The notes: generated by a model not told the origin, from the sequence alone. A stretch of 64,000 bases of DNA from Pseudomonas sp. B28(2017) (GCF_002113025.1 NZ_NEJH01000012.1:1-64000), one strand, 5' to 3'. Shown: positions 25,107-34,175, counted from the stretch's first letter. Made by a program: numbers and translations.

Positions 25107-27496
25107 CGGTTGTCCTCCAGGTCCTTGGGTTTCCAGGTTTTCAACAGTAGCGCATTGCTCACCACGCTGACGCTCGACAACGCCATGGCCGCACCGGCCA
25201 GCACCGGGTTGAGCACGCCAGCCACTGCCAGCGGGATGCCAATCAGGTTATAGATGAAGGCCCAGAACAGATTCTGACGGATTTTTGCGTAGGTCTTGCG
25301 ACTGATCTCCAGCGCGGCCGACACCAGTCGCGGATCGCCGCGCATCAGGGTGATGCCGGCCGCGTGCATGGCGACGTCGGTGCCGCCACCCATGGCGATG
25401 CCGATGTCGGCGGCGGCCAGTGCCGGGGCGTCGTTGATACCGTCGCCGACCATCGCCACCACGCCGGTTTCTTTCAAGGCGGCGACCGTGGCGGCTTTGT
25501 CCGCCGGCAGTACTTCGGCATGCACATCCTGGATGCCCAGTACCTCGGCCACCACGTTGGCACTGCCACGATTGTCGCCAGTCAGCAGGTGGCTGCTGAT
25601 GTTCCGCGCACTCAGTTGTTGCACCGCTTGCAGCGCCCCGGGCTTGAGGGTGTCACCGAAGGCGAACAGGCCCAGCACTTGTGGCTCGGGGGATTGTTCG
25701 ATCAGCCAGGACAAGGTCCGGCCTTGTTTTTCCCACGCGATCGCCGAGTCGGCCAATGGCCCGGCGTTCAAGCCGCTGTCCTCCAGCAGGCGACGATTGC
25801 CCAGCGCCAGGCGACGCCCTTCGAGGCTGCCGGCGATGCCGCGGCCGGTCAGGGACTGGCTGTCGCTGACATCGGCTACCTTCAAGTGGCGTTCGACACA
25901 GGCATCCAGAACAGCCTTGGCCAGCGGATGCTCACTGCCGCGTTGCAGGGCACCGGCCAATTGCAAAAGGCGCGCCTCATTACCGTCGATGGCACTCAGA
26001 TGAGCAATGCGCGGGGCACCGGAGGTCAGGGTGCCGGTCTTGTCGAACACCACCGCGCTGACCTCATGGGCGCGCTCCAGTGCTTCGGCGTCCTTGATCA
26101 GAATCCCGTGACGTGCCGCCACGCCAGTGCCGGCCATGATCGCCGTCGGCGTGGCCAGGCCCAGGGCGCACGGGCAGGCGATTACCAGCACCGCCACGGC
26201 GTTGATCAACGCGGTTTCCATCGGCGCGCCATACAGTAACCAGCCGATCAGGGTTGCCAGGGCAATCAGCAGCACCGTGGGCACGAACACCTGGCTGACT
26301 TTATCCACCAGTTTCTGGATCGGCGCTTTTGCGGCCTGGGCGTCTTCCACCAGGCGGATGATCCGCGCCAGCACGGTTTCCGCACCGAGGGCCTGGGTAC
26401 GCACCAGCAAGCGGCCTTCGCCGTTGATCGCGCCGCCGGTAACTTTGTCACCGGGCTGCTTGGGCACCGGCAGGCTCTCGCCGCTGATCAGGGCTTCGTC
26501 GGCGTGGCTCTGACCTTCAATCACTTCGCCGTCCACCGGAAAGCGTTCGCCGGGTTTGACCAGCACCAGGTCGTTGAGGTGCAGGGCAGTGATGGCGACC
26601 TCTTGCTCGTGGCCATCGATCACCCGGATCGCCCGCTCCGGACGCAAGGCTTCGAGGGCGCGGATGGCGCTGGCGGTCTGGCGCTTGGCGCGACTTTCCA
26701 GGTACTTGCCCACCAGCACCAAGGCGATCACCACCGCCGAGGCTTCGTAATACAGATGCGGCATGCGCCCGGCGGCGGTAGCCCATTCGTATAGGCTCAA
26801 GCCGTATCCGGCACTGGTGCCCAAGGCGACCAGCAGATCCATGTTGCCGGCTCCGGCGCGCACGGCTTTCCACGCGGCGAGGTAAAACCGTGCGCCGAAA
26901 ATGAATTGCACGGGCGTGGCCAGGGCGAATTGCACCCAGGCCGGGAGCATCCAGTGCACGCCGAAGGGCTGTAGCAGCATCGGCAATACCAGCGGCAAGG
27001 CGAGGGCAATGGCGATGATCAAGGCCCTGCGTTCGCGATGCAGGCGCTGTTGCTGACTGTCGGCTGACGGGTGTTCGGCTTCCCATACGCTGGCGGCGTA
27101 ACCGGCCTTGGCCACGGCCGCGATCAAGGTTTGCGGATCGATCTGGCCGAGCAGTTCCAGGTGGGCACGTTCGTTGGCCAGGTTGACGCTGACGCTTTTT
27201 ACTCCCGCAACCTTGCCCAGCGCACGCTCGACCCGACCGACGCAGGACGCGCAGGTCATGCCGTCGATGATAAGTTCCAGACTCTGCTGTGGCACGCTGT
27301 AGCCGGCCCTGGATACGGCCTCCATCAAGGCAGGCAAACTGTCGCTGGGTGCCTGAACCCGGGCCTGTTCAGTGGCGAGGTTGACGCTGACGGCACTGGC
27401 GCCGATGACTTTGCTCAAGGCGCGCTCGACACGCCCGGCGCAACTGGCGCAGGTCATGCCGGCAATTGGCAGGTCGAACGTGGTGGATTCGGACAT
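25103..27496 (-). CDS. copA: Cu(I)-exporting P1B-type ATPase
   Basis: The 797-residue pump exports Cu(I) from the cytoplasm. Two heavy-metal domains carry MTCASC motifs (Cys16/19 and Cys81/84). Membrane helices follow, with the CPC transport motif (VIACPCALGLATP), the DKTGT phosphorylation site, the SEHPLA motif and GDGINDAPALAAADIG. The ATG at 27496 has GGGAG eight bases upstream; a GTG three codons earlier is less likely. A perfect CueR box lies 37 bases upstream, and cueR follows with overlap. Confidence 0.97.
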   Translation of the reverse strand: MSESTTFDLPIAGMTCASCAGRVERALSKVIGASAVSVNLATEQARVQAPSDSLPALMEAVSRAGYSVPQQSLELIIDGMTCASCVGRVERALGKVAGVKSVSVNLANERAHLELLGQIDPQTLIAAVAKAGYAASVWEAEHPSADSQQQRLHRERRALIIAIALALPLVLPMLLQPFGVHWMLPAWVQFALATPVQFIFGARFYLAAWKAVRAGAGNMDLLVALGTSAGYGLSLYEWATAAGRMPHLYYEASAVVIALVLVGKYLESRAKRQTASAIRALEALRPERAIRVIDGHEQEVAITALHLNDLVLVKPGERFPVDGEVIEGQSHADEALISGESLPVPKQPGDKVTGGAINGEGRLLVRTQALGAETVLARIIRLVEDAQAAKAPIQKLVDKVSQVFVPTVLLIALATLIGWLLYGAPMETALINAVAVLVIACPCALGLATPTAIMAGTGVAARHGILIKDAEALERAHEVSAVVFDKTGTLTSGAPRIAHLSAIDGNEARLLQLAGALQRGSEHPLAKAVLDACVERHLKVADVSDSQSLTGRGIAGSLEGRRLALGNRRLLEDSGLNAGPLADSAIAWEKQGRTLSWLIEQSPEPQVLGLFAFGDTLKPGALQAVQQLSARNISSHLLTGDNRGSANVVAEVLGIQDVHAEVLPADKAATVAALKETGVVAMVGDGINDAPALAAADIGIAMGGGTDVAMHAAGITLMRGDPRLVSAALEISRKTYAKIRQNLFWAFIYNLIGIPLAVAGVLNPVLAGAAMALSSVSVVSNALLLKTWKPKDLEDNR

Positions 27497-27532
27497 CGGT
27501 CGCACTCCCTGTAGTAGATGACCACAGGATCA

Positions 27533-27553
27533 ACCTTGCCATGCTGGCAAGGT
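27533..27553 (-). promoter_or_regulatory. CueR operator of copA
   Basis: ACCTTGCC and GGCAAGGT form a perfect 8-bp dyad around a 5-bp spacer. On the minus strand a -35 hexamer TTGACC overlaps it, with a weak -10 some 18-19 bases further, the overlong spacing that MerR regulators activate. It lies just upstream of copA. Confidence 0.9.
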
Positions 27554-27583
27554 CAAGTACCAATTCGATGTGGGAGCGATGTG

Positions 27584-27967
27584 TCAGTAGCCGAGGCCGG
27601 CGCGTTTCAGGTACATCCCATCCTGCGTCATCGCGATCCGGTACTTGAGCACATCCCCGGCCTTGAGCTGGATATCCTGCGAACCCGGTGCGAGCATGCC
27701 CGGATTGCAACCCGGCACCTGACCCGGGAGTAACTTGAGGCGCAACGAGACGTTGCCGGGCGGCAAGTTGAATGAGGTGCTCTGCTCCTGAAACAGCCGC
27801 GCCGCCAGTTGATCGTGGATGTACACACCGATTTCGCAGCTGGTCGCGACTTCCAGGCGCTCGCGGGAAATGATCAGCACGCCATAATCCTGACCGGCAG
27901 CATTGACCGAAGGCACGGCGGCAAAAAGGCTGAGAAAGCCAAACAGGCTGAAAACCGACCAGCGCAT
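27584..27967 (-). CDS. Small exported protein of the copper locus
   Basis: The 127-residue protein has a signal peptide (FSLFGFLSLFAAVPSVNAA, cleavage near residue 23) and a compact mature part (GQDYGVLIISRERLEVATSCEIGVYIHDQLAARLFQEQ ... KYRIAMTQDGMYLKRAG). I do not recognise a family name. Two Cys (TSCEIG and PGCNPG) could form a disulfide. It has AGGAGA before the ATG. It sits between copA and copZ but is transcribed towards copA from its own promoter, so a link to copper is contextual only. Confidence 0.8.
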   Translation of the reverse strand: MRWSVFSLFGFLSLFAAVPSVNAAGQDYGVLIISRERLEVATSCEIGVYIHDQLAARLFQEQSTSFNLPPGNVSLRLKLLPGQVPGCNPGMLAPGSQDIQLKAGDVLKYRIAMTQDGMYLKRAGLGY

Positions 27968-28057
27968 GGCTGAATCTCCTGAGTTCGAGTCATTGATGGA
28001 CGCAGCTTGGCCGAGCCCGGCGCCGATTGCCAGCCCGGCAGCTAACGTCAGAACTTG

Positions 28058-28078
28058 ACCTTGCCATGGTGGCAAGCA
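28058..28078 (+). promoter_or_regulatory. CueR operator of copZ
   Basis: ACCTTGCC, five bases, then GGCAAGCA: a CueR dyad whose second half differs from the copA box in two positions. TTGACC (28055-28060) overlaps it as a -35. It lies 36 bases before the copZ start, so copZ should respond to the same regulator as copA, perhaps less strongly. Confidence 0.82.
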
Positions 28079-28114
28079 TGAAACTGGGTTCAATCTCGGA
28101 AAAGGAGTCATCCC

Positions 28115-28312
28115 ATGCAAGTGTTCAACGTTGAAGGCATGTCTTGTGGTCACTGCGTCAAGGCCATTACTCAAGCGGTCCAGGCCAAGGACCCGGCGGC
28201 CAGTGTGCGGGTCGATCTGGCGAGCAGGGAGGTCGGCGTCGAAAGTACATTGACCGCTCAGCAAGTGATCGAGGCGATCAGCGAAGAGGGTTACGGCGTC
28301 AAGCTGGCCTGA
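28115..28312 (+). CDS. copZ: Copper chaperone CopZ
   Basis: The 65-residue protein is a single heavy-metal-associated domain with the Cu(I) pair Cys11/Cys14 (GMSCGHC). It should carry Cu(I) to CopA or buffer it. The fold is complete (VEVFNV-like first strand, helix, STLTAQQVIEAISEEGYGVKL). A strong AAGGAG precedes the ATG, and a CueR box lies upstream. Confidence 0.97.
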   Translation: MQVFNVEGMSCGHCVKAITQAVQAKDPAASVRVDLASREVGVESTLTAQQVIEAISEEGYGVKLA

Positions 28313-28402
28313 TTTTGATAGTTAGCCAGCTACCGGAATGTTCAAGGCGTTCATGCACGGCTAGACTGTCGGGCTGCCGACTACTGCCCCACTGGATGCC
28401 TG

Positions 28403-29599
28403 ATGAACTTCCGTACCATTCTGATTCTCGGCGCCTTGAGCGCTTTCGGTCCGCTGGCGATCGATTTCTATCTGCCGGCCTTTCCGGCCATGGCGCTGGC
28501 CTTCGGGACAGACGAAAATCACGTTCAGATGACGTTGGCGGCCTACTTCCTCGGCTTGTCCATCGGTCAACTGGCCTATGGCCCGGTGGCGGATCGCTTC
28601 GGGCGACGCATTCCACTGCTCACCGGTGTCGGCTTGTTTACCGCTGCCTCTCTGGCATGTGCCTATGCACCGAACCTGGAATGGCTGATCGGTGCGCGTT
28701 TCGTCCAGGCCTTGGGCGGCTGCGCCGGGATGGTGATTTCCCGGGCGGTGGTCAGCGACAAGTGTGATGCGGTGGGTTCGGCGAAAGTCTTTTCGCAGTT
28801 GATGCTGGTGATGGGGCTTGCCCCCATCCTCGCGCCATTGCTGGGTGGCTTGTTGGTCAACACGACAGGCTGGCAGTCGATCTTCCTGACCTTGACCGGA
28901 TTCAGTGCGCTGGCGGGGCTGGCGGTTGCGACGGGATTGCCGGAAAGCTTGCCGGCCCACATGCCGCGTCAACCGCTGTCGGGTGCGCTGCGTCAGTATG
29001 GCCGGTTGCTGGCCGACCCGATATTTCTTGGCCATGCCTTGACCGGGGGCATCGCCATCGCCGGGATGTTTGCCTACATTGCCGGTTCTCCCTTCATCAT
29101 TATCAAGCTCTACGGCGTTCCGGCCGAGCACTTTGGCTGGCTGTTCGGCACCAATGCCGCGGGCTTCATTCTGGTGGCACAGGTTAATGCGCGGCTGCTG
29201 GCCAAGCGCGGTCCGGCCTTCTTGTTGGCGCGCGCAGTGTGGGTTTACCTGGCCGCCGGCGTGACGTTGCTCGCGGTCAGCTCCCTGCACACCGCACAAC
29301 TCTGGCCGTTGCTGATTCCATTGTTCATCTGTATCGCCAGCCTCGGTTGCATCAGCCCCAACGCCGCGGCCTGCGCGATGAGCGGGCAGGGCGGACGGGC
29401 CGGTAGTGCGTCGGCGCTGCTCGGTTGCCTGCAATTCAGCGTGGCTGCCGGTGCCTCTGCACTGGTGGGTGTGCTGCACGACGGCAGCGCCGTGCCGATG
29501 GCCATGGTCATCAGCCTGTGTGGCATTCTGGTGGTGAGCGCGGCGATGCTCACCCGGCGTTTGCAAAATGCCCGGGCGCTGGCGCAAGCCCAGGTTTGA
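28403..29599 (+). CDS. Bcr/CflA-family drug exporter (MFS)
   Basis: The 398-residue protein has twelve predicted membrane helices and the DHA1 landmarks of Bcr/CflA: ALSAFGPLAIDFYLPAFPAMA at the N-terminus and LAYGPVADRFGRRIPLL in loop 2-3. This family exports bicyclomycin, chloramphenicol, sulfonamides or peptides; the substrate here is unknown. It starts 90 bases after copZ on the same strand and could be partly co-transcribed, but it has no evident metal role. Confidence 0.92.
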   Translation: MNFRTILILGALSAFGPLAIDFYLPAFPAMALAFGTDENHVQMTLAAYFLGLSIGQLAYGPVADRFGRRIPLLTGVGLFTAASLACAYAPNLEWLIGARFVQALGGCAGMVISRAVVSDKCDAVGSAKVFSQLMLVMGLAPILAPLLGGLLVNTTGWQSIFLTLTGFSALAGLAVATGLPESLPAHMPRQPLSGALRQYGRLLADPIFLGHALTGGIAIAGMFAYIAGSPFIIIKLYGVPAEHFGWLFGTNAAGFILVAQVNARLLAKRGPAFLLARAVWVYLAAGVTLLAVSSLHTAQLWPLLIPLFICIASLGCISPNAAACAMSGQGGRAGSASALLGCLQFSVAAGASALVGVLHDGSAVPMAMVISLCGILVVSAAMLTRRLQNARALAQAQV

Positions 29600-29607
29600 G
29601 GCCGGAG

Positions 29608-29781
29608 TCAGCCGGCTGCACGCTGCGGGTGGAGGACGGGGATCTGGTGAGGGGCCTGGATGCGGGCTTCGAGGGTACGCGTGAAAGCGCGAGCTTCTGC
29701 TTCGCTGCGGAACGTCACGGCATGTTGATCTAAGCGAACTTGCCACTGGGACTTTGCCAGTTCCTTTATCAGGATCTTCAT
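29608..29781 (-). CDS. Undescribed 57-residue protein
   Basis: This gene is short but looks real: ATG with an exact AGGAG eight bases upstream and codon use like its neighbours. The product reads MKILIKELAKSQWQVRLDQH, then AVTFRSEAEARAFTRTLEAR, then IQAPHQIPVLHPQRAAG. It is basic, with a beta-strand-like start and an alpha helix, reminiscent of small KTSC/DUF2188-type folds, but I cannot assign a family. It ends nine bases from the Bcr/CflA stop, tail to tail. A 14-bp tandem repeat lies in its leader. Confidence 0.7.
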   Translation of the reverse strand: MKILIKELAKSQWQVRLDQHAVTFRSEAEARAFTRTLEARIQAPHQIPVLHPQRAAG

Positions 29782-29792
29782 AGCCGAACTCC

Positions 29793-29848
29793 TCTCGTAA
29801 AAGATGTCTCGTAAAAGATGTCTCGTAAAAGACGTTACGCAAAAGACT
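29793..29848 (-). repeat. 14-bp tandem repeat in the leader of a small gene
   Basis: TCTCGTAAAAGATG occurs exactly twice (29793-29806, 29807-29820), then with one change (29821-29834), then degenerate (29835-29848). On the transcribed strand the unit is CATCTTTTACGAGA, and the last copy runs into the ribosome site (GAGAGGAG). Slippage here could change leader length. Confidence 0.85.
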
Positions 29849-29967
29849 GCCTCACAGGAGATTCGATTGTAGTCCCGAATACGAGCGCCATTGTGACAAG
29901 GGGCAACTGTCGGACTGACGGTTTGTAACTAAAAAAAACACGACTTTTCGATGGCGTCCGCAGGGGC

Positions 29968-30000
29968 TGTCTGCGACCCGGACACCACCGGTCGCAGACA
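29968..30000. other. Stem-loop between two minus-strand genes
   Basis: TGTCTGCGACC and GGTCGCAGACA are exact 11-bp arms with an 11-nt loop. The A-run after it is on the wrong side for a terminator of either strand. It lies downstream of the quinone oxidoreductase gene and upstream of the small gene. Confidence 0.6.
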
Positions 30001-30047
30001 AAAAACGCGGAAGGCTGATGAAATCAGCGATGGCTTTTTTCAGCGCT

Positions 30048-31061
30048 TCAGAACCCTTCCAGCACAATCTTGCCCTTGGCTTTGCCGCTCTCCAGCAGGG
30101 CATGGGCACGGCGCAAATTGCTCGCATTGATCGTGCCGAAGTGTTCGCCCATGGTGGTTTTCAGGGTGCCGGCATCGATCAGCCTGGCGACGCGATTGAG
30201 CACGTTGTGCTGCTCGATCATGTCCGGGGTTTCAAACAGCGAACGGGTGTACATGAACTCCCAGTGCAGTGACAGGCTCTTGCGTTTGAGCTTGGTCACG
30301 TCCAGCGACTTGGGGTCATCGATCAGCGCCAGTTTGCCTTGCGGTGCCAATGCCTCGACCAGTTGGTCCAGGTGCTGGTCGGTCTGGGTCAGGCTGGCGA
30401 CGTGGGTGACCTGATCCACGCCGGCCTGCTTGAGCGCTTCGCTCAGTGGCTGGCTATGGTCGATCACCAGATCGGCGCCCAGTTCCTTCACCCAGTTTTG
30501 GGTCTGCGGACGCGAAGCGGTGCCGATGACCTTAAGGGCAGTCAGTTGGCTGGCCAGCTGCGTAAGAATCGAGCCCACACCACCCGCCGCGCCGACGATC
30601 AACAGGCTCTGGCCTTCATCGGCTTTGCCCTCACGCACTCGCAGGCGTTCGAACAACAGTTCCCACGCCGTGATCGCGGTCAGCGGCAGGGCCGCGGCTT
30701 CGGCGAAACCCAGGGTCTTCGGCATGTGGCCGACGATGCGCTCGTCCACCACATGCAATTCGCTGTTGCCGCCCGCACGCGCGATGGAGCCGGCGTAATA
30801 CACCTTGTCGCCGGCCTTGAACAACGTCACTTCACTACCCACAGCCTTGACCACGCCGGCCACGTCCCAACCCAGCACCTTGGCCGCGCCGCCTTCGGGC
30901 TGTACGTTCTGGCGCACCTTGGTGTCCACCGGGTTGACCGAGATGGCTTTGACTTCCACCAGCAAGTCGCGGGGGCCGGCAACCGGTTCCGGCAGTTCTA
31001 TGTCTTGCAGGGCCTTGTCGTCACCGATCGGCAACGAGGCGTAGTAGGCAATGGCTTTCAT
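30048..31061 (-). CDS. Zinc-type alcohol dehydrogenase-like quinone oxidoreductase
   Basis: The 337-residue medium-chain reductase has the N-terminal GroES-like domain (VKAISVNPVDTKVRQN, the zeta-crystallin type) and a Rossmann domain with VGAAGGVGSILTQLA (about 150-165). It lacks zinc-site cysteines, as in quinone oxidoreductases that use NADPH. The ATG has CAGGAG upstream; the frame runs 33 codons further into the leader. It is divergent from a LysR gene 125 bases away, which likely controls it. Confidence 0.9.
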   Translation of the reverse strand: MKAIAYYASLPIGDDKALQDIELPEPVAGPRDLLVEVKAISVNPVDTKVRQNVQPEGGAAKVLGWDVAGVVKAVGSEVTLFKAGDKVYYAGSIARAGGNSELHVVDERIVGHMPKTLGFAEAAALPLTAITAWELLFERLRVREGKADEGQSLLIVGAAGGVGSILTQLASQLTALKVIGTASRPQTQNWVKELGADLVIDHSQPLSEALKQAGVDQVTHVASLTQTDQHLDQLVEALAPQGKLALIDDPKSLDVTKLKRKSLSLHWEFMYTRSLFETPDMIEQHNVLNRVARLIDAGTLKTTMGEHFGTINASNLRRAHALLESGKAKGKIVLEGF

Positions 31062-31186
31062 GGGCGACTCCTGAACACTGATAAAGAAGAGATTCGATAG
31101 GGGAGATGATTGGCTATTTCTCCTGAAGATAAAACCGGTTAAAAGAGCAGTCTCTTTCAATTTTTTTTTGATAGTCGGTGCTCTTG

Positions 31187-32101
31187 ATGCTGCGTTTCGA
31201 TGACTTGCAGTTGTTTGTCCGGGCGGCGGACCTGGGCAGCCTGTCCGCCGCTGCGCGTGGCATGGACATGTCGGCGGCGGTGGCCAGTGCGGCGCTCAAA
31301 CGCATCGAACAGCAACTCGGCGCCCGTTTGTTGGCCCGTTCGACCCGCAGCCTGCGCCTGACCGCCGAAGGCGAGGGCTTTCTGGAATACGCCCGCGCGG
31401 CCTTGAGCAATCTCGACGAGGGACGGCGATTGCTGGCCCGTGGTCAGGACCAGGTCAGCGGAGTTCTGCAACTGTCGGCGCCATCGGACTTTGGCCGCAA
31501 TCTGCTACTGCCCTGGCTCGATGAGTTTCAACGCGAGCATCCGAAACTGACCGTGCGCCTGCTGCTGGGGGACCGCATCGCCGACCTGTTTCGCCAACCG
31601 GTAGACGTTGCCCTGCGCTACGGTGAACCGGAGGACTCCAGCCTGGTGGCGCTGCCCATCGCCCCGCAGAACCGCCGGGTGTTGTGTGCCGCTCCCGGCT
31701 ATCTGGCTCGCCATGGCGAGCCGCGGCAACTGGAGCAACTCGCACAGCACAATTGCCTGTTGTACATGCTCGGCAGCCGGGTCCACGATCACTGGAGTTT
31801 TCACGACGGCAAGCGCGAAGTCAGCCTGACCGTCAGCGGCGACCGCTTCAGTGACGATGCCGATGTCGTGCGCCTTTGGGCCGTGGCAGGTGCCGGGATC
31901 GCTTACAAGTCCTGGCTCGATGTCGCTGCCGATGTACTCGCCGGCCGCTTGAAGGTGCTGATGCCGGAGTTGCTCTGTGAGCGCGCACCGCTGAATCTGT
32001 TGTGCGCCCATCGCGCGCAATTGAGTAAGCCAGTGAACCTTTTGCGGGAAATGCTTGCCAGCCGATGCGCCCGTTTGAGTAGTCAATTTCCGGGCTTTTA
32101 G
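31187..32101 (+). CDS. LysR-family regulator
   Basis: The 304-residue protein has the N-terminal LysR helix-turn-helix (FVRAADLGSLSAAARGMDMSAAVASAALKRIEQQLGARLLAR) and a substrate-binding fold (from about residue 90: VSGVLQLSAPSDFGRNLLLPWLDEF). It is divergent from the quinone oxidoreductase, the usual layout for a LysR regulator and its target. I use the ATG; a GTG three codons upstream is possible, as neither has a strong ribosome site. Confidence 0.9.
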   Translation: MLRFDDLQLFVRAADLGSLSAAARGMDMSAAVASAALKRIEQQLGARLLARSTRSLRLTAEGEGFLEYARAALSNLDEGRRLLARGQDQVSGVLQLSAPSDFGRNLLLPWLDEFQREHPKLTVRLLLGDRIADLFRQPVDVALRYGEPEDSSLVALPIAPQNRRVLCAAPGYLARHGEPRQLEQLAQHNCLLYMLGSRVHDHWSFHDGKREVSLTVSGDRFSDDADVVRLWAVAGAGIAYKSWLDVAADVLAGRLKVLMPELLCERAPLNLLCAHRAQLSKPVNLLREMLASRCARLSSQFPGF

Positions 32102-32432
32102 GAGATCGATCATTAGTCGCACAAAAAAAAGAGAAATTTCTCTCAGGAACGATCACCACCTATGCCGGGCAGAGGACAGGATCCAACGATCAACCCGCAT
32201 ATACTAGCGCCCTCATCATATAAATAGCGTCGATCCACCAATGGCGGGTCCACGTTCGAGTCGGCCCGGCCGCACGGTCATTCTTCTGGCCCTCGCAGCA
32301 TCCGCCAGGCATCGCTCATGAGTGAGCAAAGCGTTGCCGGGTTTATGGCAGTTCCACGATTTGGCCGACGACACATTACTGGTCAAGATGTTTCTGGACT
32401 GTAGACGAAACGATTCAACAGGGAGTGAATAC
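32102..32432. other. Intergenic region with a 14-bp palindrome
   Basis: This 331-bp gap lies between the LysR and ArsR-type genes. The only structure I see is an exact palindrome, AGAGAAATTTCTCT, at 32130-32143, shortly after the LysR stop. In-frame codons upstream of the ArsR-type gene have no credible start. Confidence 0.5.
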
Positions 32433-33167
32433 ATGGAACATGCACCTTGCATCAGCCAGATCGCCACATTGCTGGCTGACCCAAAGCGCAGCGCAATAAT
32501 GTGGGCCTTGATGGATTGTTCGGCGCGAGCAACCGAAGAGTTGGCATTGCTGGCCGGCCTGACATCGTCTTCGGCCAGTGCACACCTGGGGCGTTTGTCC
32601 GCTGGCGGTCTGTTGAAGGTTGAAAACCGCGGCCGCAAACGCTTCTTCCGCCTGGCCGCTCCCGAGGTCGGGGCGGCAATCGAAGCACTGGCCAGCGCGA
32701 CCTTCGCCAGCGCCTCCCAGGATATTCCCGACGTATACAAGCGCAATGCGCCTCTCGTCAAACCCCGGGCGGTGCGTTCGTCATTGTTGAATGCCCGACT
32801 GTGCGACGATCACTTGGGGGGCACCCTGTCCGCCGATCTGTATCAGCGACTGCTGGAGGCAGGCTGGATCGAACATTTTGATCAGCGGGTCACGGTCACG
32901 CTCAAGGGCGCGACGGAGTTGGCGGCACGGGGGGTGTTCATCCAGGCGCTGGTCCATCACAACGGCAGGGTTGCTTGCGCGTGCCCTGACTGGAGTGAAA
33001 GACGCCCGCACATGGGCGGCTCGCTGGGCGCGGCATTGTTGCAGCTGTTCATGCAGTCGGGGTGGCTGAGCCTGCCCAACGATTCCCGAGCCTTGCAGGT
33101 GACAGCCTCCGGGCAACGGGAAATTCATCGCTTTGCCCAGGAAGCCGAGTTGGAAATGGCGCTGTAG
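32433..33167 (+). CDS. ArsR-type transcriptional regulator with extra domain
   Basis: The 244-residue protein starts with an ArsR winged helix (ISQIATLLADPKRSAIMWALMDCSARATEELALLAGLTSSSASAHLGRLSAGGLLKVENRGRKRFFRL). A second region of about 140 residues follows, including RLCDDHLGGTLSADLYQRLLEAGWIE and CPDWSERRPHMGGSLGAALLQL. It is twice the length of a plain ArsR sensor. Its extended form is common in proteobacteria, and the signal is unknown. CAGGGAG precedes the ATG. Confidence 0.88.
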   Translation: MEHAPCISQIATLLADPKRSAIMWALMDCSARATEELALLAGLTSSSASAHLGRLSAGGLLKVENRGRKRFFRLAAPEVGAAIEALASATFASASQDIPDVYKRNAPLVKPRAVRSSLLNARLCDDHLGGTLSADLYQRLLEAGWIEHFDQRVTVTLKGATELAARGVFIQALVHHNGRVACACPDWSERRPHMGGSLGAALLQLFMQSGWLSLPNDSRALQVTASGQREIHRFAQEAELEMAL

Positions 33168-33175
33168 TGCACCGT

Positions 33176-33206
33176 TGCGGGAGCGAGCGCATTTGCTCCC
33201 GCCGGG
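33176..33206. repeat. Degenerate REP palindrome
   Basis: GCGGGAGCGAGCGCATTTGCTCCCGC is a diverged solitary REP. It lies between the convergent ArsR-type and adenine deaminase genes. Confidence 0.55.
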
Positions 33207-33221
33207 CTTGGGCGCTGAACC

Positions 33222-34175
33222 TTACGGTTTCACCAGCCGCGCATCGAGGCTGTTCTGCGCCAGGCGTTTGGCCTGGTCCTGGGTCATGCCCAGGTGAGTG
33301 TGCAGTGCATGGAAGTTCTCGGTGACATAACCGCCGAAGTACGCCGGGTCATCGGAATTCACGGTCACTTTCACGCCGCGTTCCAGCATGTCGAGAATGT
33401 TGTGCCGGGACATGTGATCGAATACGCACAGCTTGGTGTTCGACAACGGGCACACCGTCAGCGGGATCTGCTCATCGATGATTCGCTGCATCAGGCGCTC
33501 GTCTTCGATGGCGCGCACGCCATGGTCGATGCGCTGGATTTTCAGCAGGTCGATGGCTTCCCAGATGTACTCGGGCGGGCCTTCTTCACCGGCGTGGGCG
33601 ACGGTCAGGAAGCCTTCGTGACGGGCACGGTCGAACACGCGCTGGAACTTGCTCGGCGGGTGGCCCATCTCGGAGCTGTCCAGGCCCACGGCGACGAACG
33701 CATCGCGGAACGGCAGCGCCTGGTCGAGGGTTTTCTGGGCCTCGTCTTCGCTCAGATGACGCAGGAAGCTCAGGATCAAACCACTGGTGATACCCAGTTG
33801 CTGCTCGCCGTCCTTCAGTGCTGCGGCGATGCCGTTGAGTACGACTTCGAACGGGATGCCACGGTCGGTGTGGGTCTGCGGGTCGAAGAACGGTTCGGTG
33901 TGTATCACGTTCTGCTCTTTGCAGCGCAGCAGATACGCCCAGGTCAGGTCATAGAAATCCTGGGACGTGCGCAGCACATCGGCCCCCCGGTAATACAGGT
34001 CGAGGAACTCCTGCAGGTTGTTGAAGGCATACGCCTTGCGCAAGGTTTCGACGTCGTTCCATGGCAAGGCAATCTTGTTGCGCTCGGCCAGGGAGAACAA
34101 CAGCTCGGGTTCCAGCGAGCCTTCCAGGTGCAGGTGCAGTTCTGCCTTGGGCAGGGCGTTCAGCCAGTCGTACAT
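33222..34175 (-). CDS. Adenine deaminase (adenosine-deaminase fold)
   Basis: The 317-residue enzyme has the amidohydrolase zinc site: HLHLEG (His12, His14), the HAGEEGP motif with catalytic Glu, and NSDDPAYFGG with the metal Asp. Length and sequence fit the pseudomonad group often annotated adenosine deaminase but shown for relatives to be adenine deaminase, giving hypoxanthine. I start at MYDWLNALPKAELHLHLEG; the frame is open far upstream without a start site. The ribosome site is weak (AGAAAAG). Confidence 0.92.
   Translation of the reverse strand: MYDWLNALPKAELHLHLEGSLEPELLFSLAERNKIALPWNDVETLRKAYAFNNLQEFLDLYYRGADVLRTSQDFYDLTWAYLLRCKEQNVIHTEPFFDPQTHTDRGIPFEVVLNGIAAALKDGEQQLGITSGLILSFLRHLSEDEAQKTLDQALPFRDAFVAVGLDSSEMGHPPSKFQRVFDRARHEGFLTVAHAGEEGPPEYIWEAIDLLKIQRIDHGVRAIEDERLMQRIIDEQIPLTVCPLSNTKLCVFDHMSRHNILDMLERGVKVTVNSDDPAYFGGYVTENFHALHTHLGMTQDQAKRLAQNSLDARLVKP

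Noticed and set aside
28361..29842. A 493-codon frame antisense to the Bcr/CflA gene
   Set aside because: It is Arg/Gln/His-rich with no domain, and it overlaps both the exporter and the small gene at 29608.
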